Source: Chlorops oryzae
Taxonomy: Eukaryota > Arthropoda > Insecta > Diptera > Chloropidae
DNA: 64,000 bases
Assembly (NCBI GenBank): GCA_020466095.1
Contig: CM035806.1
Span: 38,743,698 to 38,807,697 of the forward strand
Reading direction: 5' to 3'
Under the pieces are notes generated by a model that worked only from the letters and a program-made list of their open reading frames with translations, made no database searches and had not been told where the DNA came from. A program made the translations under genes and the position numbers. This document shows, in pieces, positions 1 to 11,399 of this stretch (its first letter is position 1; each line of letters starts with the position of its first letter).

Positions 1-551
1 AAAAAAAAACAAAAATTACGCCTTGCGAAAATTAAGTTTATTTTTCTTTGATGGACGAAAATTATATTGTCGTTATTCTTCATTGTGTTCCAATTACTTA
101 GAGATGAAAGACTTACATTTCTATTATCGAAATCAAGAAAAATCGTTTGCTACTTTTCGTTACTTAGCAAGTTATTAGCATTTTTATGTAAAAAGAAAGA
201 AGAGTAGCAAAACGGGGGCAAAAGTATAGCATACGTTTAGAGATGTGTTTACTATTGCCAATTATAACTTATAAATAAATTTAGTTAGCAACAACAATTA
301 TATAAATAGTAAAAGCCTTTGTTTGTTAAAGGTAAAGCAAAAGACAGGTTGAATGACTTTTATATAGTCATATAAACACGATAGCTTGTCAAGAGCTGTA
401 TTATTTGTTTGGTTTGGACCACTTGTCTCAAAGGTACCATTATTGAGATATAGCACTTTCAAAAAGGACGATTTTTGTATGTATTTTTAAAAACTTATTA
501 AAATTACTTTGAAATTTTCAAAAATTTTTCTTTACTCTATACAAAATGCAT
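1..551. other. AT-rich non-coding stretch, nothing recognised
   Basis: No coding frame, RNA gene or clear repeat was seen. Poly-A and poly-T runs dominate. Confidence 0.6.
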
Positions 552-1390
552 AATAGATATTTTCGATACAAGTGTCGAAATGAAGCTTTTTTTTGCACGA
601 GTGGTAAATGTTGTAAAACGAGGCGCAGCCGAGCAGCGAAAAAAGCTGAGTTTCGACACGAGTGCCGAACAATATTTTATGCAATAAGATTTCAAATTGG
701 ATTTTAACCTAAATTTAAGAAAACGATTTTTTTGTGAAGAAAATTTTTATTTTTATTTGACAGATTCATAATTTGAAATTTTTTATTATACAACTTCGTA
801 GTATGCTCTGCTTATTTTTGCCTTGTATTTTTTGAAATGCGTGCATTTTGAAATTTATTATTGCACGCCTTGAAATTCATTCTTAAAAAACCATGTAGTA
901 TGCCATGCTTTTTGTTTGTATAAACAATTTTTTATACTTTCTCAAAACTAGTGTCATAATATGCTTCATTATGACACTAGATTTGAGAAAGTATAAAAAA
1001 AATTTTAAAACAAACAAAAAGCATGGCATACTACCAGGGTTTGTTATGAATTTCAAAGCGTGCAATAATAAATTTCAAAAAGCACGCATTTCAAAAAATA
1101 CAAGGCAAAAATAAGCAGAGCATACTACGAAGTTGTATAATAAAAAATTTCAAATTATGAATCTGTCAAATAAAAATAAAAATTTTCTTCACAAAAAAAT
1201 CGTTTTCTTAAATTTAGGTTAAAATCCAATTTGAAATCTTATTGCATAAAATATTGTTCGGCACTCGTGTCGAAACTCAGCTTTTTTCGCACTCGTGGTA
1301 TTGTAAAACTCGGCTGCACCTCGTTTTACAACATTTACCACTCGTGCAAAAAAAAGCTTCATTTCGACACTTGTATCGAAAATATCTATT
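552..1390. mobile_element. Near-perfect 0.84-kb foldback (giant hairpin) element
   Basis: The two halves are reverse complements almost throughout. The left end begins aatagatattttcgat and the right end finishes atcgaaaatatctatt. The centre lies near 960-968, around the pair agtgtcataat and attatgacact. Each arm is about 410 bp with small indels, for example the word gcgcagccgag on the left against a slightly longer version on the right. There is no convincing coding frame and no clear TSD. The form fits a non-autonomous foldback or MITE-type DNA transposon; the superfamily is unknown. Confidence 0.75.
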
Positions 1391-2768
1391 GTGATAAAAT
1401 TTAATATATGAAATTTTTTTTTATCTTCCCTTATTTGTTTTTGTTCAGAGAGAAACCCTAATTTTGTAAGAATTAAAGTTATTTTCACTAAGTGAGAAAT
1501 ATAAAAGTGTGAAAAGAAATAAATCTCACTGATGGAAATTACAACAGCGAAAAATATGTTTTATTTGCAAACAAATCGAATATCTCGCACCAAATGACCG
1601 ATACTATATCTCGAATATAAGTCTCATTGAAAGGAGAGATATTTTTAAAAACTAAAAATCAATCTCAGTGCGAAACCGCATCGTTTTTGTCATAAGTTTT
1701 GTTCTCTGAGAGAAACCATTTATGCATTGCTAAATATGAATAAAGTCGGCGGAGAATCATAATGTTCAAACGGTTGATGGTTATTTTCGAACTCTGGAAT
1801 TTCGTTTGCTTACATATCTGAGAGAAGGGGTCTTGCGAACTCAAGAAGGCAATCGGCGCCTGAAAGGGATTTCAAAGTTTTCTTGATTGTTGGATAAGTA
1901 CCACCTAAAAACACTGTAGAAACCGATTTGGCGGTTCCTATTGCCCAGTGTCCTTGAAATATCGTTGAAAAGTCCTTTTTGCTAAAGCCTTTTTCAAAAT
2001 TTCATATCTCAAAAACTAAATAAGGTAGAAAGATGAAACAAATGTCGTCCGATAGCTAATAAAACACGGAATCAATTTTTTTTTTTTCTGAATATTACAC
2101 GAAATAGTTTTTACGTATAAAGAAAATAGAAACTGAATAATCTTTTTCCGAGTATTCCAGGTTTTGCGAAACTTTGTGGCTTTTTTAGAGGAATACATGC
2201 ATCGGACCTTTCACCAAAACGAAAAACAAAAATTAATCATAATCAAAAAGCAGTTTTTTGAGATATTTAACAAAACGTACTTAAGTGCATATAATTGCTC
2301 TCAATACGGCTTAAAATTTGAAATGATAGTCTTCAGAAGAAGAATGTTAAAAAGTTCAAATAAAGCAAAGTTATTTGATTGAGTTAAAATTTATAAATAA
2401 TAATAAATAAATAAATAAATAAGTAAATAATTGAATTGTCTTTCTTTTTTTTAATTGTTAAAATCCATTTCTGGGACCGCAGTCGAAAATATGTATTAAT
2501 TGAAATAATGTTTTTGTTTTGCTCTTTTAATGATAAATGTGTAAGCGTTAAGATTTTTTTGGCATTAAGATGCACAATTTAAACAAAAATGAAATGCAAA
2601 TGAATGAAACTGGCATGAAGACCAAAAGAATAGGTATATTCGAGAATTTAAACTTTCGAAGTTCTTAAACCGAATTGAAGACTACGACCCTAAATGCTTT
2701 ACAAGTAAAAAAGCATTCTTTGCTTTAAATATTTTCTCAACCATAAGCAATTAGAAATGCCATTATTT
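1391..2768. other. Non-coding stretch with a short TAAA run
   Basis: No gene was recognised. A (TAAA)n microsatellite lies near 2391-2430. The rest is AT-rich unique-looking sequence. Short open frames here have no family features. Confidence 0.5.
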
Positions 2769-3412
2769 TTATACCCAGCGTAAGCAGGGTATACTAGTTT
2801 TGTGCAAATCTTGTAACAGCCAGAACTAAGCTTCGTAGATATAGACATATATATATATATATATTCTTGATCAGGATCAAAAACTGAATCGATTTAGACA
2901 TGTCCGTCTGTCCGCCAGTCCGTGGTCGGATCTCCTCCGAAACGGCTCGACCATCCAAGTCGAAATTTGGCACACAGGTATATCGGGATTCGAGTATGAT
3001 CCTAAGTAAAAATTGGAGATATCCGCCCACTGCCACGCCCACAAATGAACTTAATGCGTTTTCAGTAAAATGCTTGCGAACCACTCAACACATTTCATTG
3101 ATATTTGGTGTACTGGTAAACTACAAAAAAGGACATATCTTGAAAAAAAAATGGACGCCGTCCTCTTCGAGCCACGCCCACAAATAAGCCCACAAAAAAG
3201 GGTTTATCGTAACTTGTGAAGTAAAAGGCGTAGACGCTTCATATTCGGAACATAGGTTGACCAAGGCGAATGAAAGGTGTAGGAAAAAAAATTTATGTGG
3301 CCCGCCCACCGCCACGCCCACAAATGGAGAGTCAAAACATAGTGCGCCAATAATGTCGGGACGCTGGGTATTTTAAAGTCGGGCCTGACCGACTTTAGCT
3401 TTCTCACTTGTT
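2769..3412 (+). mobile_element. DINE/mini-me (Helitron-related) repeat, family A, copy 1
   Basis: It opens with the hairpin tatacccagcgtaagcaggg, followed by a (TA)n run, the core gatcaggatcaaaaactgaa and a GTCY-type microsatellite (gtccgtctgtccg). It closes with acgctgggtat, a palindromic gggcctgaccgac word and ctttctcacttgtt. The (TA)n-core-(GTCY)n order is the mini-me/DINE-1 signature. The same family recurs near 35803 and 60051. The atacccagcgt at the start and acgctgggtat near the end form a subterminal inverted repeat. It is non-coding. Confidence 0.75.
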
Positions 3413-3654
3413 CATTTTTGTAATAACGCAATTCATCGTATAGCGTTCCTACATTCCTATATACATACATACCTACGCAGTGCAAATGTGCTTTCAAAAA
3501 AACTACGCTCAAATGTATTTCGAAAAAATAATTTTTTTGGGACATCCTAATATATATCGTCGTTCGTAAGTTATTACGAAGTCTTTCTGGTTGGTTTCTA
3601 TACCTGAAACTGAAACACTCTGCGTCCACATCTCTCGGGATAGAAAATAAGTAT

Positions 3655-3800
3655 GTTCAGAAATGATCAACGCCGCAGAAGATTAGGTAAGCCATGTCTG
3701 TCTGTATACACTTTTGTTATCAAAGGAGTTAAGTTATGGTATTGAACTTTGGTATGGAGATGCACGGAGAGATGAGTAGGACCAAGTGGGCGTGGAAAGA
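3655..3800 (+). repeat. Fragment of DINE-like family B
   Basis: This is a degraded match to the middle of the family-B repeats: gatcaacgccgcagaagatt, catgtctgtctgtataca, aaaggagttaagtta and gggcgtgg occur in the same order as in the copy at 14924-15776. Both ends are missing. Confidence 0.55.
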
Positions 3801-4277
3801 AGGCGGAGGCTCTTAGAGTCAGTTTTGTACTGTTATAACTTTTTTAAAACAACTTAAATTTACAAATTTTTAACGTGAAATTTTTGTTTGGCAAATCACG
3901 TTTAACTTCATTGCATCGAAGTCAAAAATTCATCATTTAATGTATTTGATTAATTTTGTATATATTTTTATTTGATGGCAGAAAATTATCTTACTCAACT
4001 ATTCTTATCTTAACCCTGGAACGGAAATCTTCTTCTAAGACCTGAAAACCCTTTTCCTTTCGTTCTTATTACTGATTTTAAAGTTAAGTTTTCATATTTC
4101 TTCTTATTAGAATAATCTAAAAACAATAATAGGAGTAAATATAAGTTCATTGTTCTAGAGTTAAATGATCTTATTGAAATACATTTATAAGATTGAGTTT
4201 AAAATGATTTGAATGTGATATTGAATAAAAATTTTGTTGCGTAAAACACCTTCATTTTCATTTTCAGTTTCAGTTGT
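3801..4277. other. AT-rich non-coding stretch
   Basis: No coding frame, RNA gene or repeat was recognised between the family-B fragment and the inverted-repeat element. Confidence 0.5.
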
Positions 4278-4490
4278 AAAAAAAAGTGTTGAATTTCGAA
4301 GATGGCCCCCTCTCAAACGAAAGGAAATGTAAATCGGAAAATTCAGGCATCGTTTAATTTTTTTTAAATTGAGTTTTGGAGGTCGCTAAAATGTATTCAA
4401 GCCAAAGTTTCAAATTTTGGTCAATAAGGCAAAATTTCAGTAAATTACAAAAACAAATTTATATGTAAATATATGTTTTCGCATCGCGTA

Positions 4491-5772
4491 GGTGTAGTAA
4501 AAAGAAATCCATTATTTTTCCAATAAATGGCGTTATTTATCTGCATCTCGCGTTGTATAAGTCCGATCGTGTTCAGCTAGGGGGCATTAGAAAGATGACA
4601 GTTCCTACTAAAAAAGCTTTTTTGACACTTTTTTGATTGATTGATTCAGTTTTGTTTGAGAGCTTGTCAAAGATGGACATCAGCAAAGAGAAAATTCGTT
4701 ACATTTTACAGTTTTTCTTCGATAAGGGAGAAAACGCAAGCCAGGCGGCTGAAAATGTGAATAGCGTTTATGGACCTGATACTGTAACAGCCAATCATGC
4801 GCAATTTTGGTTTCGTCGATTCCGTTCCGGTAACTTCGATGTCAAGGATGCACCACGCACTGGAAGGCCAATTGTCGAAAATGTCGATAAAATCATGGAA
4901 ATTATCGAGTCCGACCGTCATGTTAGCACTGTTTCGATTGCAAAAGAGCTAAAGATTGCACAAAAAACCGTTTGGAACCATTTGAATAAGGCTGAATACA
5001 CAAAGAAGGTCGATGTATGGGTGCCACACGAGTTAACGCAAAAAAACCTCATAGACCGAATTTCCATCTGCGAATCGCTGCTGAACCGCAACAAAATCGA
5101 CCCATTTCTGAAGCGGTTGGTGGCTGGTGATGAAAAGTGGGTCACTTACGACAACGTCAAGCGAAAACGGTCGTGGTCGAAACACGGTGAACCGGCGGAA
5201 ACGGTGGCCAAGCCAGGATTGACGGCCAGGAAGGTTTTGCTGTGTGTTTGGTGGGATTGGCAGGGAATTATCTACTATGAGCTGCTCCCATACGGCAAAA
5301 ATCTTAACTCGGAACTCTACTGTCAACAATTGGACCGTCTGAAGGAAGCAATCGCCCATAAGCGGCCAGCTTTGGCCAATAGGAGAGGAATTGTGTTCCA
5401 TCAGGACAACGCCAGGCCACACACATCGATAGTGACTCGCCAGAAGCTCCGGGAGTTTGGTTGGGAGGTTCTTCTGCATCCACCTTATAGTCCGGACCTG
5501 GCACCAAGTGATTACCATCTGTTCCTGTCCATGGCGAACAATTTTGCTGGTGAAACATTCGCTTCAAGAGAGGCTTCTGAAATTCGACTGTCTCAATTTT
5601 TTGCTAATAGGAACGAGGGCTTCTATGAGAGAGGCATAATGAAATTACCTTTAAAATGGCAACAAGTTATCGAACAAAACGGCGCATATTTGACCTAAAT
5701 CGGGTCATTCTAACTATCTTAAATAAAGCCCTCAATTTAATGCAAAAATAATGGATTTCTTTTTACTACACC
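4491..5772 (+). mobile_element. Complete mariner (Tc1/mariner) transposon
   Basis: The 29-bp terminal inverted repeats at 4491-4519 and 5744-5772 are perfect and start ggtgtagtaaaaagaaatcc. TA dinucleotides flank both ends (4489-4490 and 5773-5774), the TSD expected for Tc1/mariner. The element is 1282 bp long with one open transposase frame. Identical ends and an undamaged frame suggest recent movement. Confidence 0.97.
4673..5698 (+). CDS. Mariner transposase, apparently intact
   Basis: Cut-and-paste transposase of the mariner family. The N-terminal part holds two helix-turn-helix regions for binding the terminal repeats; WVPHEL precedes the catalytic domain. The triad can be read: D in GDEKW, D in HQDNARPH, and D in PYSPDLAPSD. 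Exactly 34 residues lie between the second and third, the mariner D34D signature. The frame is open from 4637, but the ATG at 4673 (MDISKEKIRY) matches the usual mariner start and gives 341 residues, a typical length. No stop or frameshift interrupts it. Overall character looks closer to mellifera-type than irritans-type mariners (inference). It may be functional. Confidence 0.95.
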   Translation: MDISKEKIRYILQFFFDKGENASQAAENVNSVYGPDTVTANHAQFWFRRFRSGNFDVKDAPRTGRPIVENVDKIMEIIESDRHVSTVSIAKELKIAQKTVWNHLNKAEYTKKVDVWVPHELTQKNLIDRISICESLLNRNKIDPFLKRLVAGDEKWVTYDNVKRKRSWSKHGEPAETVAKPGLTARKVLLCVWWDWQGIIYYELLPYGKNLNSELYCQQLDRLKEAIAHKRPALANRRGIVFHQDNARPHTSIVTRQKLREFGWEVLLHPPYSPDLAPSDYHLFLSMANNFAGETFASREASEIRLSQFFANRNEGFYERGIMKLPLKWQQVIEQNGAYLT

Positions 5773-6088
5773 TAAATATTATGAAACGATTGATAACTAA
5801 CACAATGAATTCTTCCCGGAAAAACCATTAATTGAAATCAATTTTTGTATTTCTGCCCCTAAAAGTATACAGGAAAAGTTGAAAAACTGTCAAAGTAGAA
5901 AATTTTAATTTACAAAAACTAAATAAAATTTTTGTAGCTCTCTTTCAGGCGTTTCTGATCGAAAATTCAAGTCCTCTGCGCGACCTCTAACCCAAGTTTA
6001 AAAAATTTTAAATGATGCGCAAATTTTTCGTTTTACATTTTCTTTCGTTTGAGAACCCGCCGTCATCGAAATTCAACACTTTTTTTTC

Positions 6089-6580
6089 ATGTCTGAAACG
6101 CCCTAATGTGCATACTTACATATCGTCGTCCCGGAGTTATCTCTTCGTATATCACAATCACCCTTTTGTTGGGAAATTGAAGTTTAAAGTTTAACATGGA
6201 ATATAAAAAAAATGGCTCGTCGAAAATCGTTGATTCTGTTTTCCTTATATAAAATGCTTTACTTTTTATTATTTCTGATCATTAATTTCAAGTTACTTGG
6301 AAAATTATTTAAGTTATAGGGTTTTTTTCATTCCAAGAATTTTTGACAATTCATCGTATACGCCACTTTTTTTGCAACCTGTGTTGGAAAGTGGATATAC
6401 GAGCAAATGATTTAATAAAGATAAATATAATAAAAGGAGTCCAAATCATAATCTTATTGTTGAAAAATGACTTAACTCCGCATTTCCTGAGAAAAACGAC
6501 TTGCCACTGCATCAAATAGCGAAATTTTTTTTATACATTAAAGGTAGCATTCAAAAGTCATACCTTATACCCTAAAAATG
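6089..6580. other. Non-coding stretch
   Basis: AT-rich with no recognised feature. Its last eight bases (6573-6580, taaaaatg) are the TSD of the next element. Confidence 0.5.
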
Positions 6581-7590
6581 ATGTGCATCAAGTTAGCTTG
6601 CACTTTTTTGAATTTCCCGAAAAAAATTATTGTGCTGTAATGTGCCCAGTTTGTGCTATCATGTGCCGTTTCGAAAAAAAAAAATTCCTCAAGGGATGCC
6701 ATTTTTATGAGGAGGTCCTTTTTTTCGTGTCAAGTTAGCTTGCACTTTTTCGAATTTCTCAAAAAAATTTATTGTGCTGTAATGTGCCCAGTTTGTGCTA
6801 TGATGTGCCGTTTCGAAAAAAAAAAAATCCTCAAGGGATGCCATTTTTATGAGGAGGTCCTTTTTTTTTGGTGTCAAGTTAGCTTGCACTTTTTCGAATT
6901 TCCCGAAAAAAATTATTGTGCTGTAATGTGCCCAGTTTGTGCTATGATGTGCCGTTTCGAAAAAAAAAAATCCTCAAGGGATGCCATTTTTATGAGGAGG
7001 TCCTTTTTTTTTGGTGTCAAGTTAGCTTGCACTTTTTCGAATTTCCCGAAAAAAATTATTGTGCTGTAATGTGCCCAGTTTGTGCTATCATGTGCCGTTT
7101 CGAAAAAAAAAAATTCCTCAAGGGAAGCCATTTTTATGAGGAGGTCCTTTTTTTCGTGTCAAGTTAGCTTGCACTTTTTCGAATTTCCCCCAAAAAAATA
7201 TTGTGCTGTAATGTGCCCAGTTTGTGCTATCATGTGCCGTATCCAAAAAAAAAAATTCCTCAAGGGATGCCATTTTTATGAGGAGGTCCTTTTTTTCGTG
7301 TCAAGTTAGCCGGGACTTCATTTTTCAATAATGTAACGAGAGATGCTATAACAAAGGAGCTCTCTGCCGCAAGAATTGACCCAACAATCAGCTCGTGGAT
7401 TAGCAACATCCTAGAGCTAAGACTCATTACCGGCTAACTTGACACGACTAAAAGGACCTCCTCATAAAAATGGCATCCCTTGAGGAATTTTTTTTTTCGA
7501 AACGGCACATGATAGCACAAACTGGGCACATTACAGCACAATAATTTTTTTCGGGAAATTCGAAAAAGTGCAAGCTAACTTGATGCACAT
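6581..7590. mobile_element. Foldback-like DNA transposon with tandem 142-144 bp units
   Basis: Flanked by a perfect 8-bp TSD, taaaaatg, at 6573-6580 and 7591-7598. The ends are inverted: atgtgcatcaagttagcttg on the left, its complement on the right. The left side holds five tandem units that begin aagttag at 6590, 6732, 6876, 7019 and 7161 (period 142-144), with a further aagttag at 7303. One unit lies inverted at about 7437-7590. The centre (about 7311-7434) is unrelated and bounded by gtcaagttagccgg and its inverse. The 8-bp TSD fits hAT or P superfamilies; the repeated ends recall Foldback/Galileo. No transposase is encoded. Confidence 0.85.
7324..7433 (+). pseudogene. Captured non-LTR reverse-transcriptase fragment
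   Basis: The centre of the foldback-like element translates, without a stop until its edge, to a peptide with FNNV, TKELSAARIDP and WISNIL. This matches the stretch after the first catalytic aspartate in non-LTR retrotransposon reverse transcriptases (the pattern AFDNV...L...W...ML..R). About 36 residues remain, so it cannot be functional. The host LINE clade (R1/LOA-like) is a guess. The capture is flanked on both sides by inverted element sequence. Confidence 0.6.
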
Positions 7591-7926
7591 TAAAAATGTG
7601 CCTATTTAAATGATACACATTTCTCTTCTTATTCTTTTCCCGTGACCTAAACATTTACACCTTTCAAATAGATTTTTCTCAAAAAACAGAAAAGTGGAGT
7701 TAAGTCGTTCTTCTTCTCAGCCACAGATTTCTAAAAAAAAATTAGATTTCGTATTTTTGTTAGGAAAATTAAATTATTATATGTAATGTAAGCAACTAAG
7801 CTACAAATAAGGAATTGATATGGGTATTGTTGTTGGTAGAACGAAACTGTACCTGCATTAGCTTTGTTGTGCTGTTTTGTATTCATTCCCGTTTGTCTTT
7901 GAAATAAGCAAGTCAGGAATCTATAA
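7591..7926. other. Non-coding spacer between two transposons
   Basis: AT-rich with no recognised feature. Its last three bases (taa, 7924-7926) are the TSD of the next element. Confidence 0.5.
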
Positions 7927-10255
7927 CACTAGTTTACAAAAAATAAAAAGTTGTGCGACCTGGCCCATCTGATGGTCATTTCTAAAGTAAAATTTTGTGC
8001 TGAATCCGAATATGTCATCAAAAAAATTTTAAGTAGAATAGTTTTTGAGAAATGGGCTATTTTCGATTTTTTGAGTTTTGAAAAAAAGTATGGTTAGTAA
8101 ATTGCAATTTTCTCCGAACATATTTAACCGATTCTAAATTTTAAGCTACGAATTTAAAGGCAGTTAAATTATCTACTAACAATGCTCAGAACATTCTTTA
8201 ATCCAAATATACACGTAGAAGCTATTGATGAAGTTTTCCAGAAATTTGTTTAATTTTTAACAAAATTTCAATAAAAAAATCACTTTCAGTCTAATTTGCA
8301 CCATGAAAAAATTTTTTAAAAATTTTTTTCTTTCTTTGGCTTCGAAGAGCGATCTTTTAGGAAGAGAGGAAGCTTACTTTGATCAAATTCGCATTAAAAA
8401 TGTGAAAGTAATAAGTAATTAAGCAAAAATACACAAAAATTGATTTTGTTTAATTTCTATTTTATTAGAAATGGCTCAAGTCCCCTTTTTTTTTCTACTA
8501 TGGAGGGAACCTGTTTCCCGGATAAGAAACCAGCAGTACTCTCCCATCATTGCCTCATCCCAAAAACCTTGATAGCGGCGTTCTATGGCTCGCGGTTAGA
8601 TCAAGAAAGGTTAAAAATTTGAATGTTTCTTGAGGTGACAAAGCTCTACTTTTATGCCTCAAGAAATTATAAAAATATGTACGTTCTTAAAAGCTGCGTG
8701 CAATCCTTAACGGGTACCTGATTAAGGAAATTTTTATGGGTACATTTTTAGTTAACATCACTTCCTTGATTCCATTATTGAAAGTTATTTCGAAGCAATA
8801 AGACGTTAATTTCATAGCGGAAAAATGAGTAATCCACATCGCATATATAATTGTAAAAACGATGCAAATAGGTTCTGCTATATCTGTGGATCATACATTT
8901 TTGTGTCACCACCAAAGTTTGGGGATTTGAAAGTAGTTGCTATGTTAACTGGCTTGCAACAAGGCTACACCAAATTCATGTGCTTTTTGTGTAAATGGGA
9001 TAGCCGAGCACGTGGCAAGCATTATGTTCAAAAACATTGGCCGGAAAGGACCAGTTTTGATGTAGGCAAAGAAAATGTCAAATGTAAACCTCTCGTCAAA
9101 CAAGACCGAATAATAATGCCGCCGTTACATATCAAATTAGGACTTTTTAAAAATCTCGTAAAGACATTGCAACTGAGAAATAACGCTGCATTTACGTATT
9201 TGAAAGCAGTATTTCCGAACTTATCGGATGCCAAAATAAAAGAGGGCGTATTTGTGGGCCCTCAAATTAAAAAACTAATAAGTGACGTTAAATTTAGATC
9301 CATTATGTCAGTAGATGAAACAAAAGCATGGGACTCGTTTTGTTTAACGGTTTCATCTTTTTTGGGAAATTTTAAAAGCCCAAAATATAAAAACATCGTC
9401 GACGATCTGCTTACAAACTACAATAAAATCGGTAAACTCCTTTTTTCCTTCTAACCTTATATATATTAATCACATTTAATCGCAACAGGAGTAAACATGT
9501 CTTTGAAAATTCATTTCCTGCACTCCCATTTGGATTTCTTTCCGGAAAATCTTGGTGATGAAAGCGATGAACATGGCGAACGCTTCCACCAGCAATTAAA
9601 AGCCATAGAACGCCGCTATCAAGGTTCTTGGGATGAGACAATGATGGGAGAGTACTGCTGGTTTCTTATCCGGGAAACAGGTTCCCTCCATAGTAGAAAA
9701 AAAAAAGGGGACTTGAGCCATTTCTAATAAAATAGAAATTAAACAAAATCAATTTTTGTGTATTTTTGCTTAATTACTTATTACTTTCACATTTTTAATG
9801 CGAATTTGATCAAAGTAAGCTTCCTCTCTTCCTAAAAGATCGCTCTTCGAAGCCAAAGAAAGAAAAAAATTTTTAAAAAATTTTTTCATGGTGCAAATTA
9901 GACTGAAAGTGATTTTTTTATTGAAATTTTGTTAAAAATTAAACAAATTTCTGGAAAACTTCATCAATAGCTTCTACGTGTATATTTGGATTAAAGAAGG
10001 TTCTGGGCATTGTTAGTAGATAATTTAACTGCCTTTAAATTCGTAGCTTAAAATTTAGAATCGGTTAAATATGTTCGGAGAAAATTGCAATTTACTAACC
10101 ATACTTTTTTTCAAAACTCAAAAAATCGAAAATAGCCCATTTCTCAAAAACTATTCTACTTAAAATTTTTTTGATGACATATTCGGATTCAGCACAAAAT
10201 TTTACTTTAGAAATGACCATCAGATGGGCCAGGTCAGATTTGCTGTAAACTAGTG
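7927..10255 (+). mobile_element. CACTA-ended DNA transposon with ~660-bp inverted arms
   Basis: The ends are CACTAGTTTAC at 7927 and its complement GTAAACTAGTG finishing at 10255, with a 3-bp TSD taa on both sides (7924-7926 and 10256-10258). CACTA ends with a 2-3 bp TSD are typical of the CMC (CACTA/Mirage/Chapaev) superfamily. The arms (about 7927-8590 and 9601-10255) are near-identical inverted copies. Between and into them lies one spliced gene. The 3' part of that gene is inside the right arm, so the left arm carries an antisense copy of the same coding sequence. Confidence 0.85.
8825..9727 (+). CDS. Transposon-borne protein of unknown role (truncated)
   Basis: Two exons, 8825-9431 and 9489-9727, join across a 57-bp GT-AG intron to give 281 residues. 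The first holds FCYICG, a FLCKWDSRARGKHY segment and PPLHIKLGLFKNLVK; the second begins VNMSLKIHFLHSHL and continues FFPENLG..SDEHGERFHQ and RRYQGSWDE..MGEYCW. From memory, this pair of segments marks an uncharacterised protein common in arthropod and cnidarian genomes in many copies. Its position inside a CACTA-ended element argues it is transposon cargo or part of a transposase. It looks shorter than full-length relatives, which have an additional N-terminal cysteine region. The last codons lie in the right inverted arm. Confidence 0.75.
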
Positions 10256-11220
10256 TAATCGGTCTAGCCCGACAATGACACAAACGAAGAAAAATAAATC
10301 AAAAGCATCTTATAGTATTCTATTAAAAGGAACAGTGAGCGTGCGGACGTATTTACAGCGCTTGATCGAGCGGCGTGATCTGTAGTGTTACAAGATGACG
10401 TTAAACATAATACACTCGGCTATGGTTTTAAAACAATATCAACAAAGTAACAATTTAATATAACTTTTTATATTATAAATTTAATGAAATGGAATTTGTT
10501 ATATTCTAAGTATAATAAGCATTCCACATTATATTCAGAATGAAAATTTTTGTAGGAGTGTGGCGGGAGGTGCAATGCGGTTAAGCTCGAATAATTTTCA
10601 ATAATATGAAAAAAAATGTTTCTTTAAAAAAAACTTTGTTTGCACATACGATGAGATAACGTTACAACTTTTTACTGCGCAAATTTCATATATAAATCAT
10701 TGTATATCCACAACATATGGATATACGATGTTATAACGCGTAGAAATTATCATTTTAAAGGATATACAATTATTTAGCTCACAAATATCTCGTAAACTAT
10801 AAGGTATAGCAACCTGGAGACTCGACAGATGGATAGATCTTGAAAAAGTACACGGGAAAACGTGCTTATCTCAAATTTTTTGATTTTGTGATATACGAGG
10901 AGATAACTCCGGGACGACGATATATCGAATCATATTTAAAAAAAAAGAAGGAAATATATGAAGTGAATCGCAAACGAAGTTTTATAACGTTTCGTTTTTT
11001 CTTCTCTTCAAATAATTTTCTTTGACTTAATCAGTTCTTCATTTATTCCAAAGACTTAATGATTTTAGGTCGCTCACTGGCGTTCAGAAAAGGGGAAACT
11101 TTTCAATCAATGAATGGTTTTTGCCCACGCACTTGGACGGCTTGTGCGCCGTAGAAAGCTTTTCATTCATAATATTCCCCATACATTATTCACAAGCATA
11201 GACCAAAGCAGATATGCATA

Positions 11221-11262
11221 TGTGTGTGTGTGTGGGTGTGCGTGTGTGTGTGTGTGTGTGTT
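11221..11262. repeat. (TG)n microsatellite
   Basis: Interrupted run of TG dinucleotides with short gggtgtgcg breaks. Confidence 0.9.
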
Positions 11263-11399
11263 ACAGTGTGAGTGCACTTGTTTATTTTTGTTTTGTATGC
11301 AGGCATGCGTGTGCACGTTCGTGAATATGAAATGTGCGGGAGCTACGTAGGCAAAAGCACAGGATTTAAGTTCATAAATTGCACCATCAATGCAAATAA

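Larger units (their letters stand above)
4278..6088. repeat. Older inverted-repeat element interrupted by a mariner
   Basis: The left arm (about 4278-4387) reads aaaaaaaagtgttgaatttc, then a tcaaacgaaag word, then ggaggtcgct. The right arm (about 5977-6088) is a diverged reverse complement: agcgacc-like gcgcgacctc, ctttcgtttgaga, gaaattcaacac. The mariner at 4491-5772 lies between the arms. A half copy in left-arm orientation recurs near 23411-23640. The element predates the mariner because its arms are diverged while the mariner ends are identical. Confidence 0.6.

Noticed and set aside
4637..4672. Upstream ATG for the mariner transposase
   Set aside because: The 12 extra residues are not usual for mariner proteins; the ATG at 4673 fits the family start.
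6653..7167. Overlapping frames with repeated CAVMCPVCAMMCRF-like peptides
   Set aside because: Made by the tandem 142-144 bp units of the foldback-like element; no start context or family.
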